Source of the DNA: Bicyclus anynana
Taxonomy: Eukaryota > Arthropoda > Insecta > Lepidoptera > Nymphalidae
Direction of reading: 5' to 3'
DNA: 64,000 nucleotides
Assembly (NCBI RefSeq): GCF_947172395.1
Contig: NC_069087.1
Span: 3,348,001-3,412,000 of the forward strand
The position numbers and the translations under genes were made by a program. Below are positions 55,926 through 64,000 of this stretch, piece by piece. The first letter of the stretch is position 1; each line of letters starts with the position of its first letter. The notes beneath the pieces are model-generated. The model was not told the origin of the DNA. It did no database searches and saw only the letters and a list, made by a program, of their open reading frames with translations.

Positions 55926-56029
55926 GGATACGTATAGGATCTGCAAAAAACCGGTTGTCGAGGTATGAAAACAATTAAACTTGATCGAAGACACATTTAA
56001 TAATGCAAAAGGTATAAGGTAATTATTAT

Positions 56030-56331
56030 GACGGCCTCCGTGGCGCAGTGGTATGCGCGGTGGATTTACATGACGGAGGTCCTAGGTTCGATTCCCGGCT
56101 AGGCCTATTGAGGTTTTCTTAATTGGTAACGTCTAGCTGGTGTGAGGCTTCGGCCGTGGCTAGTTACCACCCTACCGACAAAGACGTACCGCAGAGCGAT
56201 TTAGCGTTCCGGTACGATGTCGTGTAGAAACCGAAAAGGGTGTGGATTTTCATCCTTATCCTAACAAGTTAGCCTGCTTCCATCTTAGATTGAGATTATA
56301 GCCAAAGGCTAACTAGTAAAGAATAAAAAAA
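56030..56331 (+). mobile_element. SINE family B, full length
   Basis: GACGGCCTCCGTGGCGCAGT head with A-box, GGTTCGATTCCC B-box at about 56093, GGTGTGAGGCTTCGGCCGTG, GATGTCGTGTAGAAACCGA and GGTGTGGATTTTCATCC. The ending is AACTAGTAAAGAATAA then an A-rich tail. A short deletion removes the CATCATCACTTACC block near the 3' end. Confidence 0.92.
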
Positions 56332-56334
56332 TAA

Positions 56335-56645
56335 AAATATTTTTCTTATCAATTTTGACAGGTCCAAACATCAGTGCGATAGCAAATATACAGATCCAAA
56401 CAATTAATACACTTGTCAGCTCATACAGTTTATAGCGTCGGAGAAGGCTTATAAATACAGCAATATCCTTTATTTTCATATTTATGGTGAAAGGCATTCC
56501 CGATGTGATTATTTATGCCCGGGGGCATTTGTCAGGCGCCGCTGTCCACTCGAATACAACGCTTATACATTATACCTACTACTGGAAAATTATTCAGAAG
56601 TAGCTGTAACCTAGTATGATCTCTCTGACGCAGCGACAATTTGAA
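56335..56645. other. no gene recognised
   Basis: Non-coding. A short palindrome ATGCCCGGGGGCAT lies at about 56514-56527 in a GC-rich patch. Confidence 0.5.
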
Positions 56646-56648
56646 TAA

Positions 56649-56790
56649 CTAGCAGACGCCTTGCAGTTTCACCCCCCGTAATTCTCGTTCCCGTGAGAAT
56701 ACGGAGATAAAATATAGCCTATGACACTCGCAAATAACGCAGCTTTCTAGTGGTTAAAGAATTTTCAAAATCGGATCGGTGGAGGGCTTT
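56649..56790 (-). mobile_element. Helitron-like 3' half
   Basis: The complement ends GGCGTCTGCTAG and is followed by T. The body has CTCGTTCCCGTGAGAATACG, GAGATAAAATATAGCC and ATCGGATCGGTGGA. The 5' side is truncated. Confidence 0.75.
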
Positions 56791-57338
56791 TCATAATCTG
56801 CAATTTCAATTTTTGTATTCACACTAGGTACTAATATACTAACCATTATTAACCCAACTTAAAAAATGCGAATGATCTCAATGCGACTGCAGTGTGTAAC
56901 ATAAGCGATAAGTATCTTGACAGATTGACGAATTGATATAAAAAAAAATGTTGGAATGTACTTGTAAGGGAAGTGCTAATTCTGTCTTCAGGTATGGTTC
57001 GTACAAGAGTGATCGAGTTTAGCGCGTTCAGACAGACAGACGCTCTCGCCGACTTTCTTTTACTGAGTCTATGTCAGAATTACATACCACCTCATTGGTC
57101 TCTTCGATAGCTTATTCAACTTCTTATACACGTATGGCCAGGCTTTGATTCTCGGGATAGGCCAGTCAAAAATGTACTTTTCTTCTAAGCAGAATCTGCT
57201 TTAACAATCGATGGTAGTGACTAATTTTGACTTTTCAAAAGATAATTTATTGCGGTTTTTTTTCAAGAGTTAAGTATTATGTGTTCTAAGCTCTCGAATA
57301 AGACACAGGGCGCGTAGGTTTGATAATTAAGTTTGTTA

Positions 57339-57420
57339 CTAGCGGACGCGTGCGACTACGTTCGCGTAAAATTTAGTTTCCAAAAACCATGGATTTTTCA
57401 AGGATAATAATATGCTTTAT
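57339..57420 (-). mobile_element. Helitron-like 3' end, second subfamily
   Basis: The complement ends CGCGTCCGCTAG followed by T, with a CGCGAACGTAGTCGCACG hairpin-prone segment and CCATGGTTTTTGG upstream. It is 5'-truncated. Confidence 0.65.
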
Positions 57421-57480
57421 AACCTTTTTTTGTCTTCCAGTAAGTTACAAAAAATTTAAGTACGTTTGTTTGTGTTTTAA

Positions 57481-57691
57481 TCTATACTAATATTATAAAG
57501 CTGAAGAGTTTCTTTGTTTGTTTGTTTGTTGTTTGATTGAACGCGCTAATCTCAGGAACTACCGGTCCAATTTGAAAAATTCTTTCAGTGTTAGATAGTC
57601 TATTTATCGAGGAAGCCTATAGGCTATATATTATCCTCGTATTCCTACGGGAACGGGAACCACGCAGGTAAAACTGCGCGGCGTCAGCTAG
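57481..57691 (+). mobile_element. Helitron-like element, complete 211 bp
   Basis: Starts TCTATACTAATATTATAAAG directly after A (57480) and ends GGCGTCAGCTAG directly before T (57692). This is the A|TC...CTAG|T insertion pattern of Helitrons. A 3' hairpin, CGCAG GTAAAA CTGCG, sits 13 bases before CTAG. It contains a GTTTGTTTGTTTG stretch and a GGCTATATATTATCCTCG block. There are no Rep/helicase genes, so it is non-autonomous. Confidence 0.88.
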
Positions 57692-57881
57692 TATGTCATA
57701 AATAGGCACTTGAGAAAACACATATTTAGAAATTAATGATAACACATATATAGGCTATATATTATCCTCGTATTCCTACGGGAACGGGAACCACGCAGGT
57801 AAAACTGCGCGGCGTCAGCTAGTATGTCATTAATAAGCACTTGAGAAAACACATATTTAGAAATTAATGATAACACATACA
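57621..57881 (+). repeat. recent 131-bp tandem duplication
   Basis: The segment starting AGGCTATATATTATCCTCG at 57621 is repeated at 57752 with only a few differences (for example CATAAATAGG against CATTAATAAG). It duplicates the Helitron-like 3' half plus about 60 bp of flank. Confidence 0.93.
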
Positions 57882-57884
57882 CTA

Positions 57885-58195
57885 CAATTTTATATACATG
57901 TATTGATTAATCATCACGTTTATATATAAATATAAATTCCCTTACCATTAAATTATGATTGTGTGGTACAAACTTTGCAAGTTAAATAAAAAACAAAAGC
58001 TCGTAAAAAGATGAGTGATTTATTTGAGCACACTGATATAATTCTTGAATTTCCTTTTCAGTATGTTGTGAACAGAAAAAAACATCGCCACTCGTGTACT
58101 TGCCTTATGTAAATGCCGTGTAATGATTCGATTTCGGTAAAACTACTTCCTGAGAGAGTCGACGCACCGCCTTGGGCCCGTCGACGACTCGTTGA
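57885..58195. other. no gene recognised
   Basis: AT-rich spacer before the satellite-like array. Confidence 0.55.
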
Positions 58196-58198
58196 CAT

Positions 58199-59200
58199 CT
58201 GTACCGATACGTTTTTATGGTAACTTCATTGAACTGTTATTACTTATCCAATTACTTTTTTGTGGCCGATATTGTATTGTTTTACCTCATTTTCGAAGTA
58301 GGACATTAATTTTCGGGTATGTTTTTTTTTTCAACCTAATCGTTTGTAAACGTTTTTCGAGTGAGATAGGATAAGGCATCATTTGATTTGCTTTGGTCTC
58401 GTCAACGGATTGTTGAAATATTCTGTACTGATACGTTTTTATGGTAATATTCATTGAACTGTTATTACTTATCCAATTACTTTTTGTGGCCGATATTGTA
58501 TTGTTTTACCTCATTTCCGAAGTAGGACGTTAGTTTTCGGGTATGTTTATTTCAACCTAATCGTTTGTAAACGTTTTTCGAGTGAGATAGGATAAGGCAT
58601 CATTTGATTTGCTTTGGTCTCGTCAACGGATTGTTGAAATATTCTGTACTGATGTGTTTGGTAACTTCATTGAACTGTTATTACTTATCCAATTACTTTT
58701 TGTGGCCGATATTGTATTATTTTACCTTATTTCCGAAGTAGGACATTAATTTTCGGGTATGTTTTTTTTTCAACCTAATCGTTTGTAAACGTTTTTGGAG
58801 TGAGATAGGATATCGACATCATTTGATTTGCTTTGGTCTCGTCAACGGCTTGTTGAAATATTCTGTACTGATGTGTTTGGTAACTTCATTGAACTGTTAT
58901 TACTTATGCAATTACTTTTTTGTGGCTGATATTGTATTATTTTACCTCATTACCGAAGTAGGACATTAATTTTCGGGTATGTTTCTTTCAACCTAATAGT
59001 TTGCAAACGGTTTTTAGAGTGAGATAGGATACCGGCATCATTTGACCTTCTTTGCTCTCGTCAACGGCTTGTTGAAATATTCTGTACTGATGTGTTTGGT
59101 AACTTCATTGAACTGTTATTACTTATCCAATTACTTTTTTGTGGCCGATATTGTATTATTTTACCTCATTTCCGAAGTAGGGCATTAATTTTCGAGTCAG
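58199..59200 (+). repeat. ~220-bp tandem array, four and a half units
   Basis: Unit marker GTACTGATG/GTACCGATACG at 58201, 58425, 58646, 58865 and 59084, giving periods of 224, 221, 219 and 219. Units share AACTTCATTGAACTGTTATT, TTTTGTGGCCGATATTGTAT, GAAGTAGGACATTAATTTTC, CAACCTAATCGTTTGTAAAC and TTTGGTCTCGTCAACGG. The last unit breaks off about half-way, near 59197. No coding content. Confidence 0.95.
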
Positions 59201-59204
59201 TATG

Positions 59205-60665
59205 AGTCATTTCTGTAGCACGCTACAGCTTAAACCGTTTGTGTCAGTTTTAGCTAAAGCATCAGATTTAGCGTTTTATGTTTTGTGGTTATGAGTGCGA
59301 TACCTACATTATTTTCTTGTTTTACTTTTTAAAACCCTATGCAATCGTGTTTTAAGTTTTATCAACATTTTTATTATTAGTTCATGTCGTCGTTATCAGT
59401 CTTTTAGGATCATCTCCTAATGATCCACCACGGGTTGCTAGCTAGCTTAGGGTGATAATGTATGACTCTGTTACGATCATTGTCTTATGTTAATGATTAT
59501 ATATCATAAGCTCAACTTGCTCTCCGAGGCATAGGGTTGTAGCACCTCCAGTTTTCCCAACTACAGGCTTCTATTATAAATTTATTGGAAAAACGAAATG
59601 CTCCATATTAAGTACCTACATATCCCGACCCAACACTCAAACTCATGGACCTATTATTTAGGCAGACCTATTATTTTTACTCATATAAGAACCTGGTAAG
59701 TATTAAATGCACAGTGGTGTAAATATTTTGCCTGGCCCTAGAAGTTATATATTATACCACCAAATGTCGGCATTAATATATTTAATTAATCTTTTCCACT
59801 GAATCCCTCCCCACATTAATATTTCCTCGTTGAGTGTGTGCGGCTGTGCGGAGATGTAATTAATATTGCGTCGGTTCGCTTCGTTTTCAATTTAACAACG
59901 CGGTTCGGTAACGTGCGAATTATATGCTCGAGTGTTTTCGTATCGTTGATTTTAAAGTTAAATAAATATATAACTATTATTAATAAAAAAATACGTTTAC
60001 AAACACGGCACGCCTACGACTTCGTCCGCTTGAATTTTTCTCAAGTCAAATTGTTATTAGGCATTTTCCCATCAAATAATGAAACGAAACCGTAAATTTT
60101 TATATCAATACCCAAAAAAAAATCTTGTTAATACGATTCATTTGTGTTTGATGCTTGAGCAATGGGCATAGGTGCAGACAAGGTTTAGTTTAGTTTTTAA
60201 CCGAATTCAAAAAGGAGGAAATTCTCAAGTTGATTGGCATTTTTTTGTATGTACACTGATTACTTGAAGACGCCTGAACCGATTTTAAAAGCTACGTATA
60301 AAGTAAAATATATTACACTAGTAGTGTAATGCATGAGAGGTAACCAAGTGTGGTTACACACTGTAAAATTGAAACAACTCGTTTCCCTTTTATTTTATAG
60401 TCTTTGGTGAATATGTGTTATCAAACTCTAGAGCCTTATTTATTACAATGCGTACGCTACAGTTAATAACCACGACTCCGTGAGTTAGCGTGTTAATTAA
60501 ATGGGATGATAGCATCAGTTCATTGTCTTGTGACTTTCGGATTTAGTGAGGCCTCGGGGGAAGAGTGCGATCTGCATCGCTAACCGGTAGATAATAAACA
60601 TGAGATCAGTGGCTTGTATGGGCCCTGTATGAAATGCATCTGAATGCTACGTTGCATGGAAACTT
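59205..60665. other. no gene; minor repeat scraps
   Basis: About 60005-60095 (minus) holds a Helitron-like second-subfamily scrap (CTACGACTTCGTCCGCTTGA). About 60190-60295 (plus) is a short copy of the 44.0 kb repeat start (TTTTTAACCGAATTC, AAAAAGGAGGAAATTCTC, GAACCGATTTTAAAA). Otherwise nothing supported. Confidence 0.55.
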
Positions 60666-60667
60666 TC

Positions 60668-60805
60668 TTAGTAGCCGAGTGGATACGTATTCCGCCTTTA
60701 ATTCGGAGGGCGCAGGTTCTTTTTCGTTCTCCTCAGAATTTTCTTAATACTCTACGTGTGGGATGCGTAGTGGATTAGCCTATAACCTTTGCCATTTTGA
60801 GATTA
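60668..60805 (+). mobile_element. SINE family A, heavily decayed
   Basis: The head AGCCGAGTGGATACG and CGGAGGGCGCAGGTTC remain. They are followed by CAGAATTTTCTTAATACTCT and ACGTGTGGGATGCGTAGTGG. The central part is deleted. Confidence 0.65.
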
Positions 60806-61765
60806 TTCTCGTAATAAACCTTCAAATTAGTAAAACTGTCATTAAGACAGTCCCAACTACCCAGTAAACTTTATTACTTTTAAAATTGTATTACGTTGTA
60901 TGGTTTATGATAAGCAATTACCAATGTCAATTTCGCATAAAAATTAGTTTCTACTATTTTTCGAGTGTTCCTTTGAAGTTTTTGCTGATTCATTTTTTAC
61001 ATAAATCGCTCCAGTATTTGAATCAGTGCAATGCAAACGCATGCGTTTTGTTTTATCCCGTAGTCTTGATTTTAAACAACGCTGTTTAAGATTTTCCTGG
61101 TAAACTCATTTACAAGTCGTCTATTTAGTAACACAAATTTAAACGTTATGGTATACATGCAATACGAATGATATTTGTAAAATATTATCGAAGATGAAAA
61201 AAATATATTTTATCTATGTATGAAATCGATGATCATTAATCACTATAGGGCAATACGTAATATTTTTTGTGCGTTACTAAATTTCATAAAGCGACAATCG
61301 TGGTGTAATTTATTACGTGACACTAATGTTGGACCGTCTATTATACGCAATTTGACTTTTCGGCACAATGTTATAGAGCGGCTTATCTGAAATATTTGAA
61401 GTGTCAAGGAGGCTAAAAATTTCTGGTCCAAACAATGGCTATTGTTTTAATGACTACATAAAGTTTGGGGCCATATTGCCTTACAGTTTAATATAATTAT
61501 GGTAAGATAAAATAGTCTGATAACATTCTGTTAGTAGATTCTATTTGAATATCTTTTGCATTCAAACGAGCAATTGTTGTTGGTTTGTGATTTCGGAAAC
61601 AGGTTAGATGATTTAGATCAAATTTTGTATGAAATAAGATTTTGTATTATAAATAAATATATGTTAGGTAAAAAGGTTGCTTTTTTAAACAACATATTTT
61701 GTTAATCGTAAATTACTAGTCGTCGAAATAAGTACTAGAAAGCCACGTAATTTGTGTGAGCCATT
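60806..61765. other. no gene recognised
   Basis: AT-rich, non-coding. Confidence 0.55.
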
Positions 61766-61769
61766 TTAT

Positions 61770-61826
61770 TTCCGTATTCTCACGGGAACAGGAACTATGC
61801 GTGTAAAACCGCGTGGCGTCGGCTTA
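61770..61826 (+). mobile_element. Helitron-like 3' scrap
   Basis: TCCGTATTCTCACGGGAACA, GCGTGTAAAACCGCGTGGCG and TCGGCT correspond to the last 55 bases of the 57481 element without the final AG. It abuts a SINE B. Confidence 0.65.
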
Positions 61827-61832
61827 AATTTT

Positions 61833-62060
61833 ACGGCCTCCGTGGCGTGTATTTACAAGACGGAGGTCCTGGGTTTCATCCCCGGCTGGGTCGATGTAGA
61901 TTTCCTAATTGGTCCAGGTCTGGCTGGTAGGAAGTTTCGGCCGTGGCTAGTTACCACCCTTCCGCCAAGCGATTTTGCGTAACGTACGCTTCCAGATTTT
62001 AGATTGCATCATCACTTACCATTAGTTGAGATTGTCAAGGCCTAACTTGTAAATAATAAA
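61833..62060 (+). mobile_element. SINE family B, internally deleted
   Basis: ACGGCCTCCGTGGCG head lacking part of the A-box arm, then ACAAGACGGAGGTCCTGG, GGTTTCATCCCCGGC (B-box, one change), GGTCCAGGTCTGGCTGG and TTCGGCCGTGGCTAGTTACC. A deletion joins to AGATTGCATCATCACTTACC, followed by CTAACTTGTAAATAATAA. Confidence 0.88.
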
Positions 62061-62414
62061 AAATATATATAAAAATATTCTTATATATTCCTTCAATATT
62101 TCTAACCTGTTATATGTAAGAGATAATTTGACCGCATCAGAGAACAATAGCAAACCGTCTGGCACTCTGTCAAGCGTTGCAGATAAAACTGCGCTATCGC
62201 GGTTTTTCATTGATCCATTGTGTATCTAAAGAAATGAGCTACATCGTTCGGTGCCAGAACTGGAACAGGATGTCTTTTATATTTTATCGATTTCTGAAAA
62301 AAATAGGTATAAACATGTTTTTTTATTCTTTTCTTAGCAACAACGTCCCTCGTCTATATAATTATAGATTCGTACTAGCATGAAAGAGGGTCGAGGATGG
62401 AAGAGGAGGATTTA

Positions 62415-62599
62415 ATCCTCGAGGTTACTGTTCCCGTAGGAATACGGGGATAATATATAGCCTTCCTCGATAAATGGACTATGTAACACTAAAAGAATTT
62501 TTCAAATCGAATCAGTAGTTCCTGAGATTAGCGCGTTCAAACAAACAAACAAACAAACAAACAAACTCTTCAGCTTTATAGACTAGTAGTACCTATAGA
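62415..62599 (-). mobile_element. Helitron-like, 5' end present
   Basis: The complement begins after A with TCTATAGGTACTACTAGTC and AAAGCTGAAGAGTTTG, carries an expanded (GTTT)n and continues to CCCCGTATTCCTACGGGAAC. The CTAG end is not recognisable. Confidence 0.75.
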
Positions 62600-62639
62600 T
62601 AAAATAAAGCCGTGTTAGTTACACACTACTCGTATATTA

Positions 62640-62728
62640 TATAACCCAAGAACGGCTGGACCGTTTTGGCTGAAAATTAGTGAATTGCAATAGGGTTTCA
62701 CGCGGACGAAATCGCGGGTGACCGCTAG
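62640..62728 (+). mobile_element. Helitron-like 3' end, second subfamily
   Basis: GAACGGCTGGACCGTTTTGG leads to TTTCACGCGGACGAAATCGC and GGGTGACCGCTAG, followed by T. The start is not defined. Confidence 0.6.
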
Positions 62729-62834
62729 TTTCTAAATATAATATACTCGTCCCTTTAGTTATGTTGTAAAGAATGAATATTATTTATTTATCATTTAAAA
62801 AATCATCTAAAGCAACTTTAGGTCTAATTTACAA

Positions 62835-63048
62835 TCTCATCTCATCTCAATCGAGTCTCCTCACTGAATGAGAAGGGTTAGGTTAATAGTCCGCCACGCT
62901 GACCCAATGCGGTTTGGCAGACTTCACAGACGAAGAGAATTTAGAAAATTCTCAGGTATGCAGGTTTCCTCACGATGGTTTTTCTACACCGTTCGAGACA
63001 CGTAATATTTCATTTCTTAAAGTGCACACAACTGAAAAGTGAAAGACC
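62835..63048 (-). mobile_element. SINE family A, 5'-truncated
   Basis: Plus strand: AATCGAGTCTCCTCACTGAA, GTCCGCCACGCTGACCCAAT, CGGTTTGGCAGACTTCACAG, TGCAGGTTTCCTCACGATGG and GCACACAACTGAAAAGTG. The pol III head is missing. Confidence 0.87.
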
Positions 63049-63054
63049 CTGGTC

Positions 63055-64000
63055 CTATAGTGGGCTGTTAAAATAGACTTTTGTTTATGTTAATACAATA
63101 TTGCAACTTTCAAAATTCAAAGAGCAATGACCTCAATTTTCGCCTAATGCCAAACATCATTAATAATATTAATAAACAAGCCAGGCAATCCCCGGTCACA
63201 CCTGCCTTCACGTGATAGTGATAGTGAGTGGACGTGATAAATAATGACATTTGATTAGAGAAAAAGTTAGCGAGCTTTTGCGTGCCTCATTCATTTCAAT
63301 TTTTTTTTATTTAACTACGCAACTGCTTGTTTGATTTGTCTTTAGTGTGTGTATTCATGGACAGTGGAAACGAAATGTACCAATTTTAGTTCATTAAAAA
63401 AAATCAGCAATATTTGTCTTTGTTGCCGCGAAATCCTTGTGCATTGTGTTTAGTATTTTGGTTAAACCAGACAAGTAGAATTATTTTGTTCTTTTTCATG
63501 TATGTGATAAACAATAATGTGTATAAGTTCTTTACTTCAGACGCATAAAATCCTTTGCTTTAATAACCGAATGACCAAGTAAATGGCTCAATTTTCACGC
63601 TTGCTGCGAGCCTATTCTATAAGCTACCGAACAAAATAGCATTATTGTACGGAGCTATATGAGTGCTTTGAAAGTAGCTCCGAGGCGTAGCAACAATATG
63701 CATTGTTAGAGGTGCAAAACTGTGTAACGCTGTAGGTTAAGACCTTAGTGTAGAGGGCATCTGTGATATTAATCGAATTATCAGCATTACCTATCGCTGT
63801 CTCAACATTATTATCTTATCGATTTACTTTGATTCAATAGTCCATAGTGGTATCAACTTAGTCATTTTGCATACAAATATACCCAGTTATAAAATTGTCT
63901 TTGGTCTTCGTCTAGCTTAACTCAATTTCGGCTTCCTGTACTTTTGTTTTCATAACAGTCTTCACGACTGGGCCCTTTTGAACCTGTATCGTTGCGTTTA
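63055..64000. other. no gene recognised
   Basis: AT-rich, non-coding to the window end. A short GTGATAGTGATAGTGAGTGG direct repeat lies at about 63214-63233. Confidence 0.55.

Overview
The window reads as lepidopteran (moth or butterfly) nuclear DNA: AT-rich, no long host reading frames, and crowded with repeat families typical of that order. I recognise no host protein-coding gene, tRNA, rRNA or CRISPR array. The only long reading frame belongs to a retrotransposon, so the window is probably intergenic or a very large intron.

The main feature is at 16518-21784 on the minus strand: a 5.3 kb tyrosine-recombinase retrotransposon of the DIRS1 type. It has 156-bp inverted terminal repeats that read as identical. 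It also has an internal complementary region that joins the complement of both outer ends (78 bp and 50 bp), which is the defining DIRS1 layout. Decayed gag-like, reverse transcriptase, RNase H and tyrosine recombinase segments lie in the expected order. Between the first gag-like block and the next sits a 1.17 kb tandem array of 125/129-bp units arranged in alternating pairs. Perfect ends around ruined genes suggest a non-autonomous copy moved by helpers.

The second major element is an RTE-like LINE at 47966-51686 (plus), flanked by a perfect 12-bp target-site duplication. Its ORF2 (endonuclease plus reverse transcriptase) is intact except for one stop codon. Its ORF1 has one frameshift. ORF1 and ORF2 share a frame and are separated by a single TAG in a sequence context known for stop-codon readthrough. 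Shorter pieces of related LINEs lie at 3.8-4.15, 9.6, 14.1, 36.5-37.1 and 46.5 kb.

The rest is a mosaic. There are two tRNA-like SINE families (called A and B here), Helitron-like elements with a 5' TC and 3' CTAG, and several MITEs. One MITE is hAT-like with a perfect 8-bp duplication and one is Harbinger-like with TTA duplications; each is nested in an older repeat. Tandem arrays lie at 11.5, 44.3 and 58.2 kb. There is a 319-bp foldback at 45.0 kb and four long-armed, short-loop palindromes (3.8, 7.5, 11.2, 30.1 kb). Repeat-free stretches with homeodomain-like, POU-octamer or DRE-like motifs (8.1, 12.6, 31.7, 38.1, 46.0 kb) are possible regulatory DNA, but that is inference only.
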